From Pantanalinema sp. (GTDB taxonomy: Bacteria > Cyanobacteriota > Sericytochromatia > S15B-MN24 > UBA4093), in contig DATNQI010000062.1 in assembly GCA_036704125.1 (NCBI GenBank), positions 1-64,000 of the forward strand: a stretch of DNA of 64,000 bases, given 5' to 3'. Positions within the stretch are counted from its first letter, which is position 1. The number at the start of each line of letters is the position of its first letter. The notes under the pieces were generated by a model. It was not told the origin of the DNA. It ran no database searches and saw only the letters and a list, made by a program, of their open reading frames with translations. Both the position numbers and the translations under genes were made by a program. This document shows, one piece after another, positions 41,540-49,047 of the stretch.

Positions 41540-43027
41540 ATGAGAATGAATAAGCTCTACAAGGCGATGTTCGCGCTCGCGGCCACCGGCACCCTGTTGC
41601 CGGTCGCCCCGGCGCTCGCCGCCGCCCCCGATCCCGGCCCCGGCTGGGTTCTCACGAGCCAGAAGACCGTTCGCAACTGGGTGCCCGAGGCCGGCGCCGG
41701 CTGGGTGCTGGTCGGCCAGCGCCCGGTGACCGAGTTCGTCCCCGATCCCGTCTCGTCCCCCCTGCCCGCGGGAGCCAACGGCGCCGGCCACTGGGAGATG
41801 CTCTCGTTCCGGGACCGCAACTACTTCGTGGCCGACTCGGCCATCACCCGCAAGCTGGTAGCGTCCAACACCGCCGAGCAGTACGTCAGCGCGGGCACCC
41901 AGCGCTTCGACGCCGAGCGCCAGGTGGTCTCGAAGACTCCCCGCGAGGTCCGCACCGACCTCAAGAACCCCTCGAAGGAGACCCTCAACAACGGCATCTA
42001 CGAGGTCTTCAAGCTGGTCAAGATCGACACCTGGAACGATGTCCAGTACCAGAGCCCCGTCTTCAACATGAAGCAGAAGCAGTACCAGATCAGCAACTTC
42101 TACCAGTTCCAGTGGTCGGACGGCATCTACGGAACCCTGATGAGCGAGGCGGACCCCAAGGTCGACGTCGGCCCCTGGACCAACACCGGCGCCACCGAGC
42201 GGAACGGCCTGGCCCGCTACGACCTCTGGGATCAGCTGGTCAAGGAGAACTCCGCCACCGTCTCGAAGGACCTCTTGCTCGCCCGCGTTCCCCTCTCGCT
42301 GGCCTCCAACGAGGCGGCCAAGGCCAAGAGCGCGACCTTCCTCTCGGATAGCGGCAGTGGCGGCAGCGCCACCTCGGTGGCCGGCTCGCAGAAGCGCGCC
42401 GCCTTCAAGGCGGACGAGGCCGTCGTCTCGGAGATCAAGCAACCCACCTCCGCAGGCACCAGCGGCCACGATCTCAACCTGCCCGGCTCGAGCAACGCCA
42501 ACGCGCTGCCCAAGGCCACCCCGGCCCCGGCCATCCCGGAGCCGACCCCGATCCGCGTCGTCGTCCCGACCCCGACCCCTGTCATCCTCGCGACCCCTGC
42601 CCCTGTCGTCGCCAACGACAACAACAAGGACAAGGACAAGGACAAGGACAAGGACAAGGACAAGGACAAGTTCTCGATGGAGGACTGGATCGGCACCTGG
42701 AAGAGCAAGGGCCAGACCGGCAACCCCTACGACTACCAGGTCGTCGTCCAGAAGTACAACAGCAAGAACATCAAGTACACCTTCGACAGCTGGTTCAGGG
42801 CGGACGCCTTCGACAACCTGCCCCCGACGGACTTCTCGACGAACGGCGCCTTCGCCGACGACAAGAAGACCGCGTACCAGGACTCCGAGGGTACGGTCAA
42901 CTGCAACCTGAAGCTGATCCGCGAAAACGGGCAGCTCAAGATGACCGGCACGGTCACGCTGCGCCAGATTGACTGGTGGGGCAGGGTGACCAAGTCCAAG
43001 ACCTACAACGTCAACCTGACCAAGTAA
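41540..43027 (+). CDS. Exported multidomain protein P8 with Lys-Asp tract
   Basis: A 495-residue protein of unknown function with a Sec signal peptide (FALAATGTLLPVAPALAAA). It opens with two similar segments, GPGWVLTSQKTVRNWVPE and GAGWVLVGQRPVTEFVPD. A long central domain follows, then a Pro/Thr-rich linker (PTPIRVVVPTPTPVILATP), a 15-residue Lys-Asp tract (42626-42670) and a C-terminal beta-rich domain (WIGTWKSKGQTGNPYDYQV, CNLKLIRENGQLKMTGTV). It lacks the EF-hand-like module of P2-P7 but is 54 nt from P7 and probably co-transcribed. GAGAGGAG is the RBS. Confidence 0.6.
   Translation: MRMNKLYKAMFALAATGTLLPVAPALAAAPDPGPGWVLTSQKTVRNWVPEAGAGWVLVGQRPVTEFVPDPVSSPLPAGANGAGHWEMLSFRDRNYFVADSAITRKLVASNTAEQYVSAGTQRFDAERQVVSKTPREVRTDLKNPSKETLNNGIYEVFKLVKIDTWNDVQYQSPVFNMKQKQYQISNFYQFQWSDGIYGTLMSEADPKVDVGPWTNTGATERNGLARYDLWDQLVKENSATVSKDLLLARVPLSLASNEAAKAKSATFLSDSGSGGSATSVAGSQKRAAFKADEAVVSEIKQPTSAGTSGHDLNLPGSSNANALPKATPAPAIPEPTPIRVVVPTPTPVILATPAPVVANDNNKDKDKDKDKDKDKDKFSMEDWIGTWKSKGQTGNPYDYQVVVQKYNSKNIKYTFDSWFRADAFDNLPPTDFSTNGAFADDKKTAYQDSEGTVNCNLKLIRENGQLKMTGTVTLRQIDWWGRVTKSKTYNVNLTK
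42626..42670 (+). repeat. AAGGAC hexanucleotide repeat
   Basis: Seven AAGGAC units plus AAG encode alternating Lys-Asp. The unit is two codons, so slippage would change tract length without frameshift. Confidence 0.95.
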
Positions 43028-43030
43028 CAC

Positions 43031-43080
43031 CGCATAAAGCAAGAGGGGCACCCGGATGGGTGCCCCTCTTGCTTTATGCG
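43031..43080. terminator. 23-bp perfect bidirectional hairpin between P8 and dCMP deaminase
   Basis: Perfect 23-bp arms (43031-43053 with 43058-43080, loop GGAT; arm core AAGCAAGAGGGGCACCC). The right arm has CTTGCTTTATG and the left arm the mirror image. It overlaps the deaminase stop codon and stands 4 nt after the P8 stop. Confidence 0.85.
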
Positions 43081-43541
43081 GACGGCGGCGCGAAGTGGAT
43101 CGCCTCGATCCCCGCGCGCGCCAGGTAGGCCAGACCCCGCTTGTCGCGGTAAGCGGCCTCGCCGTAGTAGACCTTGCGGATGCCGCCCTTGTTGACGATG
43201 CGCTTGGCGCACATCAGGCAGGGCTCGATGGTCACGAACAGGACCTTTGGCCCTTCGTAGTTGCAGAAGAGCAGGGCGTTCTCCTCGGCGTGGAGGTGCT
43301 CGCAGGCTCCGGGGACCTTGCCCTCGTGGGCGCAGCCGTTGTCGCCCATCCCGACGCCGCCGCCGTTGTAGCCGTGGCCGACGGTGCGGCGCAGGTCGTC
43401 GGTGGTGACCACCGCCCCGACCCGGGCGCGCGAGCAGGTGGAATGCTCGGCCCACATGAAGGCGAGGCGCATGTAGGTGGCTTCGGGAGTCGGGCGCCCG
43501 TCGGGCCGGGTCCAGGCTGCTGGCTTGCTTGAATTCGTCAT
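43074..43541 (-). CDS. dCMP deaminase (ComEB-like)
   Basis: A 155-residue zinc-dependent deaminase converting dCMP to dUMP for dTTP synthesis. The catalytic site is LHAEENALLF (His84, Glu86) with PCLMCAKR (Cys108, Cys111). TCSRARVGAVV and GYNGGGVGMGDNGCAHEGK are typical of the dCMP group. No Shine-Dalgarno; an extended -10 (TGC-TAGAAT, minus strand of 43548-43556) lies 6 nt before the ATG, indicating a leaderless mRNA. Its stop lies in the shared bidirectional hairpin. Confidence 0.9.
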   Translation of the reverse strand: MTNSSKPAAWTRPDGRPTPEATYMRLAFMWAEHSTCSRARVGAVVTTDDLRRTVGHGYNGGGVGMGDNGCAHEGKVPGACEHLHAEENALLFCNYEGPKVLFVTIEPCLMCAKRIVNKGGIRKVYYGEAAYRDKRGLAYLARAGIEAIHFAPPSA

Positions 43542-43547
43542 GTCTCG

Positions 43548-43556
43548 ATTCTAGCA
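43548..43556 (-). promoter_or_regulatory. Extended -10 of the dCMP deaminase gene
   Basis: On the minus strand TGC-TAGAAT followed by 6 nt and the ATG. The initiating A of ATG is the seventh base after the hexamer, the usual start position. Confidence 0.6.
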
Positions 43557-43646
43557 CCCTCACGTTGCTCACGGATGTCGAGGCCCCGAGAGGGGTATAA
43601 GCAGGTAAGCTAGCCCCGTCACCGCTGCCGCCCCACCGAGGTCCAA

Positions 43647-45866
43647 ATGGCGCCCGTCCGGCTTCGCCTCATCTCGAGGCATTTTACGACCGATGGCCGC
43701 CTAGAGCGGCCTAACGGAACTGTTTTGTTGGGCGCTCTTGCCTCCCTCTGCGCGCTCATCGTGACGGGCTGCGGGCTGGAGCTCATCTCGACGGTGGGGC
43801 GGCTCGGCTCGAGCGGCGCCGCGGGCGCCCTGCCCAGCTGGCCCGTGGAGATGAAGGTCGGCCTCGGCGAGGCGAGCCTCGCGGTTTCGAAGCTGGCCGA
43901 GTCGTCCGCGGACCTGCCCCTGACCGAGGAGGCGGACCACACCTACTCCCTGCGCCCGGATCCCAAGGAGATCCCCGCCTTCCGGATCGCGGAATCGCTG
44001 ACGGTGCCGGCCACCTCCTCGGTGCTCCCCGACACCTCGGCCCCCATGCCCTCGCTCGATCCCGGCCCCCTGGCGGGGCCCGGGCTGAGCCTGGCGAGCC
44101 TCAACCTGCCGATCGCCTACGGGCCGGAGGAGCCCGACCTGGCCCTGCCCGTGGACCAGGCCTTCACCCCGAAGGACCAGAGCGAGGCGGTGAGCCTGGG
44201 CGACCTGCGGGGCGGCAAGCTCGACGCGGGCTCGAGCGTCACCCTCGCGGTCACGAGCGACCTCGGCGGAGCCGACCGGGACAAGGTCGAGCTCGCGCTG
44301 CACGACCTCACGATCGCAAGCGAGGGGGTCGTCCTCAACCGGACATGGCGCGCCGCCAACCCGAGCGCGTCCCTGGGCCACGGCGCCACCATCGTCGTGC
44401 AGCTCGACGAGGGAAAGGTGATCAGGAACTCCCTGACGATCTCCTTCGGGTCGAGAGGAACCCTCAGGGCGGGCCTGCGCATCCGGGAGCTGGACGATTC
44501 CCAGCACCTCGCGACCACCCTTCGCTCCACTCTCAAGATCAAGGAGATCTCGCTGCCGGCCCAGGCGCTCCCCAGCTCGACCCAGAGCATCGGGGCCCTG
44601 AGGGTCCCGGAGAGCCCGGAGCTTCACTCCATCTCGGACGTCACGATCGCGAGCGGCTCGCTCGCCCTGACGGTGACCAACGGCTTCGGCCTGAACGCGC
44701 GCCTGAACCTCGACATGACGGGCATCAAGGACGCGCAGGGGCTCCCCCTGGCCTTCACGGCCGAGATCCCGGCGGGCCCGCCCTCGCAGAGCCGGCACGT
44801 CATCCCCCTCGCCGGCGCGAGCCTGACGGGTGAGCCTCTTTCCGTGAGCGTGTCGGGCTTCACCTACGACACGGAGGCCGGCGTGGATCGCCTGCCTGTC
44901 GGCCTCGGGCCCCTCCCGGGAGGGATGGCGCCGTTCAGCGCCGCACCGACCATGGGGGCGCGGGTCGAGGTGAGCGAGCTTGTGATCGACAGCGTCAAGG
45001 CGGTCGTCAAGAAGACCCTCACCGTGGCCACCTCCTCCACCCCCGTCGCGCTGCCGGAAGGGTTCACGCGCGCGGGGATCGCCCTGAAGCGCGTCAGCCT
45101 CGCGCTCAGCCTCGACAACCGCAGCCACCTCTCGGGGGCCATCACTCCCACCATCAGCGCCGTGCTCAAGGACGGCTCCACCCGCGCGCTCGACTACCGG
45201 GGCGATCGCTCCTTTGCCCCTTCCGAGACGCGCGGCATCACCCGCACCACGGTCCTCGACATCAACGAGGGCAACTCCAACCTGGCGGATCTCCTGAACG
45301 CCGGGGTCACTTCCTTGATCTCCGGGGCCGAGGTCGCCATCGACACCCGGGGGGTGGCGGTCCCCCTGACCCGCGACGACCAGGTCTCGGGCAAGGTTTC
45401 GATCGCCGTTCCCCTGAGCCTGGTCTTCAAGGAGATGGGACCGGGCAAGGCGAATCCCGCCTACGACATCACGCCCGCCACCCCCCTGACCCTGGACGCG
45501 GGAACCAAGGAGCGCCTCGCCCAGGGCCAGATCGAGCGGCTTGCGATCGCCGCCGAGGTGGACAACGGCCTGCGCATCCCGCTCGACATCAACTTGCTGT
45601 TCAGCAAACAAGATGACCCCTTCAACGACCCGGCCCCGCTGGTCCGCACCCTGTCGCTGGGGGACGGCACCGCGACGGCGCGCTCGCTCATCGACTTCTC
45701 GACCGCCGACATCCCCTTCTTCAAGGACGCCAGGACGGTGGGGCTGAGGCTGACCTCGCCGGGCACCAACGGCCAGCCGGTTGCGATGAAGAGCACCGAC
45801 GCGCTGCGCGTGCGCCTGGTCGCCATGATCAAGGCGCGGGTCTCCGCCAAGGCCTTCGGGCAGTAG
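43647..45866 (+). CDS. Large exported lipoprotein of unknown function
   Basis: A 739-residue protein not recognised as a known family. A hydrophobic segment ends in a lipobox-like LIVTGCG (Cys42 from this start), giving a rather long N-region with many Arg; a TTG near 43725 would give a shorter signal. The rest is rich in beta-prone segments, with Ser/Thr/Pro-rich linkers, repeating phrases such as VTIASGSLALTVTNGFGL and GVAVPLTRDDQVSGKVSIAVP and RIPLDINLLF. The composition suggests several beta-sandwich domains outside the membrane. The conserved hairpin/GTTTTGT element c lies inside its 5' end, which makes the true start uncertain. Confidence 0.6.
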   Translation: MAPVRLRLISRHFTTDGRLERPNGTVLLGALASLCALIVTGCGLELISTVGRLGSSGAAGALPSWPVEMKVGLGEASLAVSKLAESSADLPLTEEADHTYSLRPDPKEIPAFRIAESLTVPATSSVLPDTSAPMPSLDPGPLAGPGLSLASLNLPIAYGPEEPDLALPVDQAFTPKDQSEAVSLGDLRGGKLDAGSSVTLAVTSDLGGADRDKVELALHDLTIASEGVVLNRTWRAANPSASLGHGATIVVQLDEGKVIRNSLTISFGSRGTLRAGLRIRELDDSQHLATTLRSTLKIKEISLPAQALPSSTQSIGALRVPESPELHSISDVTIASGSLALTVTNGFGLNARLNLDMTGIKDAQGLPLAFTAEIPAGPPSQSRHVIPLAGASLTGEPLSVSVSGFTYDTEAGVDRLPVGLGPLPGGMAPFSAAPTMGARVEVSELVIDSVKAVVKKTLTVATSSTPVALPEGFTRAGIALKRVSLALSLDNRSHLSGAITPTISAVLKDGSTRALDYRGDRSFAPSETRGITRTTVLDINEGNSNLADLLNAGVTSLISGAEVAIDTRGVAVPLTRDDQVSGKVSIAVPLSLVFKEMGPGKANPAYDITPATPLTLDAGTKERLAQGQIERLAIAAEVDNGLRIPLDINLLFSKQDDPFNDPAPLVRTLSLGDGTATARSLIDFSTADIPFFKDARTVGLRLTSPGTNGQPVAMKSTDALRVRLVAMIKARVSAKAFGQ
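43695..43738 (+). promoter_or_regulatory. Hairpin plus GTTTTGT/GCTCTT element, copy c
   Basis: GGCCGC-CTAGA-GCGGCC hairpin (43695-43711) then GTTTTGTTGGGCGCTCTT (43722-43739). Matches copies a (10321-10375) and b (20699-20752). Confidence 0.35.
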
Positions 45867-45898
45867 GCGCCAAAGAGCACCCGACAAAACCAGGCATG

Positions 45899-47101
45899 TT
45901 ACGGCACGTTGAAGCGCCTCACCACGTGGTTGTCCCGCTCGGCCACGAAGAGGCCCTCGGAGGGCGTGTAGGCCAGGCCGAAGGGGGTGCGCATGGCGGC
46001 AAGGAAAGGGCTGTACCCGTCTCCCGAGTAGCCTGTCTCGCCCGTGCCCGCAAGAGTGGCGATGGTGCCGTCGGCCTTGATGGCCCGGACCCGGTGGTTG
46101 CCGCTGTCGGCGATGAAGACGCTGCCCTGGTTGTTCGCCGCGACCCCGCTCGGGAAGCTCAGCCAGGCCTCCTCGGAGGGGCCGCCGTCGCCGCCGAAGC
46201 CCGGGAGTCCGACCCCGGCGAGAGTGGTGACGATGCCGTCCGGGGCGATCTTGCGGATGCGGTGGTTGCCCATGTCGGCCACGTAGATGTTGTCCTGGGC
46301 GTCGATCGCGATGTCGCTCGGCTTGTTGAAGCGGGCCTGGAGGCGAGGCCCGTTGTCGCCCCCGAAGGCGGCCTGGCCGGTGCCCGCGTAGACCGAGACC
46401 TGCCAGCTGTGGTTGCCGTCCAGCTTGAGGATACGGTTGGCGTCCATCTCCGCCACGAAGAGGTTGCCCTGCGAGTCGATGGCCATGCCGGCGGGCCCGT
46501 CGAGCCGGGCGTCCAGGCCGGGGATGGCCTCGGCGCCGGTGACCAGCGGCTCTCTGCCGCGCCCCACGATGGTGATGAGGAAGTTGTTGATGTCGATGCA
46601 GCGGATCGCGCCGTTGCCCCGGTCCGAGAAGAAGATCAGGCCCGTGGCGTCGTCCGAGACGATCTTGTAGGGCGCGTCGAGCTGCAGGTCGCTCAGGTTG
46701 CGCCCGTCCCCGTTGAAGCCGGGCTCGCCCGTCCCCACGAAGGTGAAGAGCTGCCCGTCGTAGGTGAGCTTGCGGATGCGGTTGTTACCCGAATCCGCGA
46801 TGAGCAGGTCTCCGCGGTTGATGGCGAGGCCCGTGGGGGCGTGGAGCATGGAATCGGCCGGCACCTGGGGGTTCTCGGAGAAACCCGCCTCGCCCGTGCC
46901 GACCACGGTCTGGATGGCAAGGTCCCGATCGCCCGCGAGCGGGGTCGGCGTGGGGGCCGGGGTCGCGCCCGGCCGCAGGGTGGGGGAAGCGACGAGGGGT
47001 TGCCTGGCGAGCGGCCGCGCCGGGCTCGCGGGGCCGCTCGCCGAGCAGGCCGCGAGGGCGAAGGCGAGAAGAGGCAGCAGGCGTCTTGTGTCGCCGAGCA
47101 C
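45899..47101 (-). CDS. NHL-repeat lipoprotein, second copy
   Basis: A 400-residue exported beta-propeller-like lipoprotein. The signal peptide ends in ALAAC; a Pro/Thr-rich spacer (PTLRPGATPAPTPTPLAG) follows. Repeats of about 55 residues carry the NHL pattern, for example GLAINRGDLLIADSGNNRIRK, PSDIAIDAQDNIYVADMGNHRIRK, SGVAANNQGSVFIADSGNHRVR and FGLAYTPSEGLFVAERDNHVVR, alternating with VVGTGEAGF-type strands. The GTG at 47101 is preferred because GAGGTG lies 6 nt upstream; a GTG at 47110 overlaps the upstream stop. It is the second gene of a two-gene unit. Substrate or partner is unknown. Confidence 0.8.
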   Translation of the reverse strand: MLGDTRRLLPLLAFALAACSASGPASPARPLARQPLVASPTLRPGATPAPTPTPLAGDRDLAIQTVVGTGEAGFSENPQVPADSMLHAPTGLAINRGDLLIADSGNNRIRKLTYDGQLFTFVGTGEPGFNGDGRNLSDLQLDAPYKIVSDDATGLIFFSDRGNGAIRCIDINNFLITIVGRGREPLVTGAEAIPGLDARLDGPAGMAIDSQGNLFVAEMDANRILKLDGNHSWQVSVYAGTGQAAFGGDNGPRLQARFNKPSDIAIDAQDNIYVADMGNHRIRKIAPDGIVTTLAGVGLPGFGGDGGPSEEAWLSFPSGVAANNQGSVFIADSGNHRVRAIKADGTIATLAGTGETGYSGDGYSPFLAAMRTPFGLAYTPSEGLFVAERDNHVVRRFNVP

Positions 47102-47106
47102 GGGGC

Positions 47107-48231
47107 TCACCTCAGGATGCGAATGCGCGCGTTGTCGATGTCCGCGACGACGATGGCGCCGTCGGGAGAAAGCGCGATGTCTCCCGGGCGCCGGAACTGG
47201 ACGGCCCCCGTGCCGTCGGCGAAGCCGGGCCAGTTGTTGCCCGCCACGGTGCGGATGCGGCCGTCCTGGCCGATCTCGCGGACCGAGTGGTTGTAGGTGT
47301 CGGCGACGAGCACCCGGCCCGACGCGTCGGCCGCGAGGCCCATGGGGAAGTTGAGGCGCGAGTGGGCCGCGTCGCCGTCGGTGTAGCCCAGGATCCCGTT
47401 GCCCGCGATGGTCTTGACCGTCCGATCCGGGGCGATCCTCCTGATGCGCAGGTTCCCGAAGTCGGCCACGTAGAGGTTGCCCGCCCCGTCGAAGGCGAGC
47501 TTGCGCGGCAGGTTGAAGTAGGCCCGGGTGCCCGGGCCGTCGGCGAAGCCCCGGCCCTCGTTGCCCGCGTAGCGCGTCACGACGCCCTGGGGGGTCACCC
47601 TGTCGATCCAGTAGGTGCTGGACAGGTAGAGGTTGGAGGAGGCGTCGATCGCGATGCCGAAGAGCTCGACGGGATCGTAGGGGCTGCCGTCGGGGTTCCT
47701 GAGCGAGAGGGTCGAGACCTGGCCGGCGGGCGAGACCCTGCGCACGGCGTCGAAGTCGGCGACGTACAGGTCGCCGTTCGGGGCGATCGCGGCGTCCTTG
47801 GGGCCCATGAACTGGGCCTGCCTTCCCAGCCCGTCGGCACGCCCCGGCTGATCGCTCAGGCCCCCCGCCAGGGTCGAGACCTGGCCGCCGGGGGTGATCT
47901 TGCGGATCCGGTAGGCGTAGGGCTCCGTCACGTAGAGGGTGCCGTCCGAGGCCACGCACAGCCCTTCCGGGGCCGCGAAGGTGGCGCCGGCGCCCGCCCC
48001 GTCCTCTCCCCCCTGCACCCCGGTGCCGGCGAGGGTCGAGGCCACGACGTTGGCGCGGGCCTGCTCGATGGAGGGCGCGGCCGAGACCTCGCCGGGGGTG
48101 TACTCGGCGGTCACCTCGTGGGGGATGTCGTCGGGCCCGGGGCCGGTGGTGCCCGCGGGGCCCCCGCCGCCGCAAGCGGCCAGGGCAAGGGCCATGCTGC
48201 CGGCCAGGGCCGTGCGGATCCAGGTCTTCAT
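47107..48231 (-). CDS. NHL-repeat lipoprotein, first copy
   Basis: A 374-residue beta-propeller-like lipoprotein. Signal peptide ends in lipobox ALAAC followed by a GGGG linker. NHL repeats include EGLCVASDGTLYVTEPYAYRIRK, KDAAIAPNGDLYVADFDAVRR, RKLAFDGAGNLYVADFGNLRIRR, MGLAADASGRVLVADTYNHSVRE and GDIALSPDGAIVVADIDNARIR. Its stop codon is within a few bases of the next gene's start, so they are co-translated. The two proteins are paralogues. AGGAGGGACGGC just before the ATG provides the RBS. Confidence 0.82.
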   Translation of the reverse strand: MKTWIRTALAGSMALALAACGGGGPAGTTGPGPDDIPHEVTAEYTPGEVSAAPSIEQARANVVASTLAGTGVQGGEDGAGAGATFAAPEGLCVASDGTLYVTEPYAYRIRKITPGGQVSTLAGGLSDQPGRADGLGRQAQFMGPKDAAIAPNGDLYVADFDAVRRVSPAGQVSTLSLRNPDGSPYDPVELFGIAIDASSNLYLSSTYWIDRVTPQGVVTRYAGNEGRGFADGPGTRAYFNLPRKLAFDGAGNLYVADFGNLRIRRIAPDRTVKTIAGNGILGYTDGDAAHSRLNFPMGLAADASGRVLVADTYNHSVREIGQDGRIRTVAGNNWPGFADGTGAVQFRRPGDIALSPDGAIVVADIDNARIRILR

Positions 48232-48465
48232 GCCGTCCCTCCTGAAGTCGAGCGCTCAAGGGTCGCTCCGGATCGTACGGCGCGCGGATGGCCCGCAGGT
48301 GACCCGACGGTTACGGCGGGATGAAGAAAGCCTCGCTCGTATTTTTCTTTGACTCCGGGCGTCGGAAAAAAGGGCTCAAGCCTTCGTTCATTCGAACGTA
48401 ACGCAAGGGCCACCTCGGCGCAAGACAGGGGGGGTATGGTGCCGGGGATACAGGAGGTTCCGGCC

Positions 48466-49047
48466 ATGGGCATGACCCCTTTCAGATTCGCGATCGCTGT
48501 TTGCTGCGGCTTGGCCGCATCGAGCGTGCTGTACGTCTCGCAGAAGGCGGACGGCAGCACCCTCGCCGAGGTCGCACCCGCAAGCATCCAGACATCCAGC
48601 CCCAGCGCGGGCGTCGCGGCGGCCCCACCCCATCCGGCCCTCGCGGCGAGCGCCTCGCTCGCCAGCACCCCCCCGCTCACCGCGAGCGTCTCGGCGGTGC
48701 CAAAGCCTGCTCCTCAGCCCCCGGCGACCCGCTCGGCCGCCGTCAGGCCGCTGCCTGCCGCGAGCGCGAGCCACCCCGCTCCCCCCAATCCCACCGCCGC
48801 CGCGAAGCCCCCCCTCGGCCCGAAGGCCGTACCCGCAAAGGCACCGACCGCCGCACTCGCCCCACCCGAGGCCACCACCCGGCAAGCGGCGAAGCACGCG
48901 CCTGGCAAGCAAGCCGAGCCGGTGCCCAAGCGCATCATCATCCGTCACTCGCAGCCCGGGGACGTGGTCTTCACCATGCAAGGCGAGGAGCTCCAGGTCG
49001 AGTTCCGCCAGGCCCCGTCGCCCAAACGCCAAGGAGGCCGCTCATGA
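48466..49047 (+). CDS. Small membrane-anchored Ala/Pro-rich protein heading the second Tad set
   Basis: A 193-residue protein with one N-terminal helix (FRFAIAVCCGLAASSVLYVS), a 110-residue Ala/Pro linker and a conserved-looking basic C terminus (KRIIIRHSQPGDVVFTMQG, EELQVEFRQ). It occupies the position cpaB has in the first operon and has a similar topology, but no SAF domain is visible, so it is not called CpaB. ATG 48466 has AGGAGG 8 nt upstream. Its stop overlaps the next start (ATGA), showing co-translation with the TadZ-like gene. Confidence 0.6.
   Translation: MGMTPFRFAIAVCCGLAASSVLYVSQKADGSTLAEVAPASIQTSSPSAGVAAAPPHPALAASASLASTPPLTASVSAVPKPAPQPPATRSAAVRPLPAASASHPAPPNPTAAAKPPLGPKAVPAKAPTAALAPPEATTRQAAKHAPGKQAEPVPKRIIIRHSQPGDVVFTMQGEELQVEFRQAPSPKRQGGRS

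Noticed and set aside
40220-43051. 943-codon minus-strand frame opposite P7 and P8
   Set aside because: Same kind of shadow; no RBS, no domain, and strong coding signal on the other strand.
43701-45887. 728-codon minus-strand frame opposite the large lipoprotein
   Set aside because: No motifs, no plausible start; the plus frame has a signal peptide and sensible composition.
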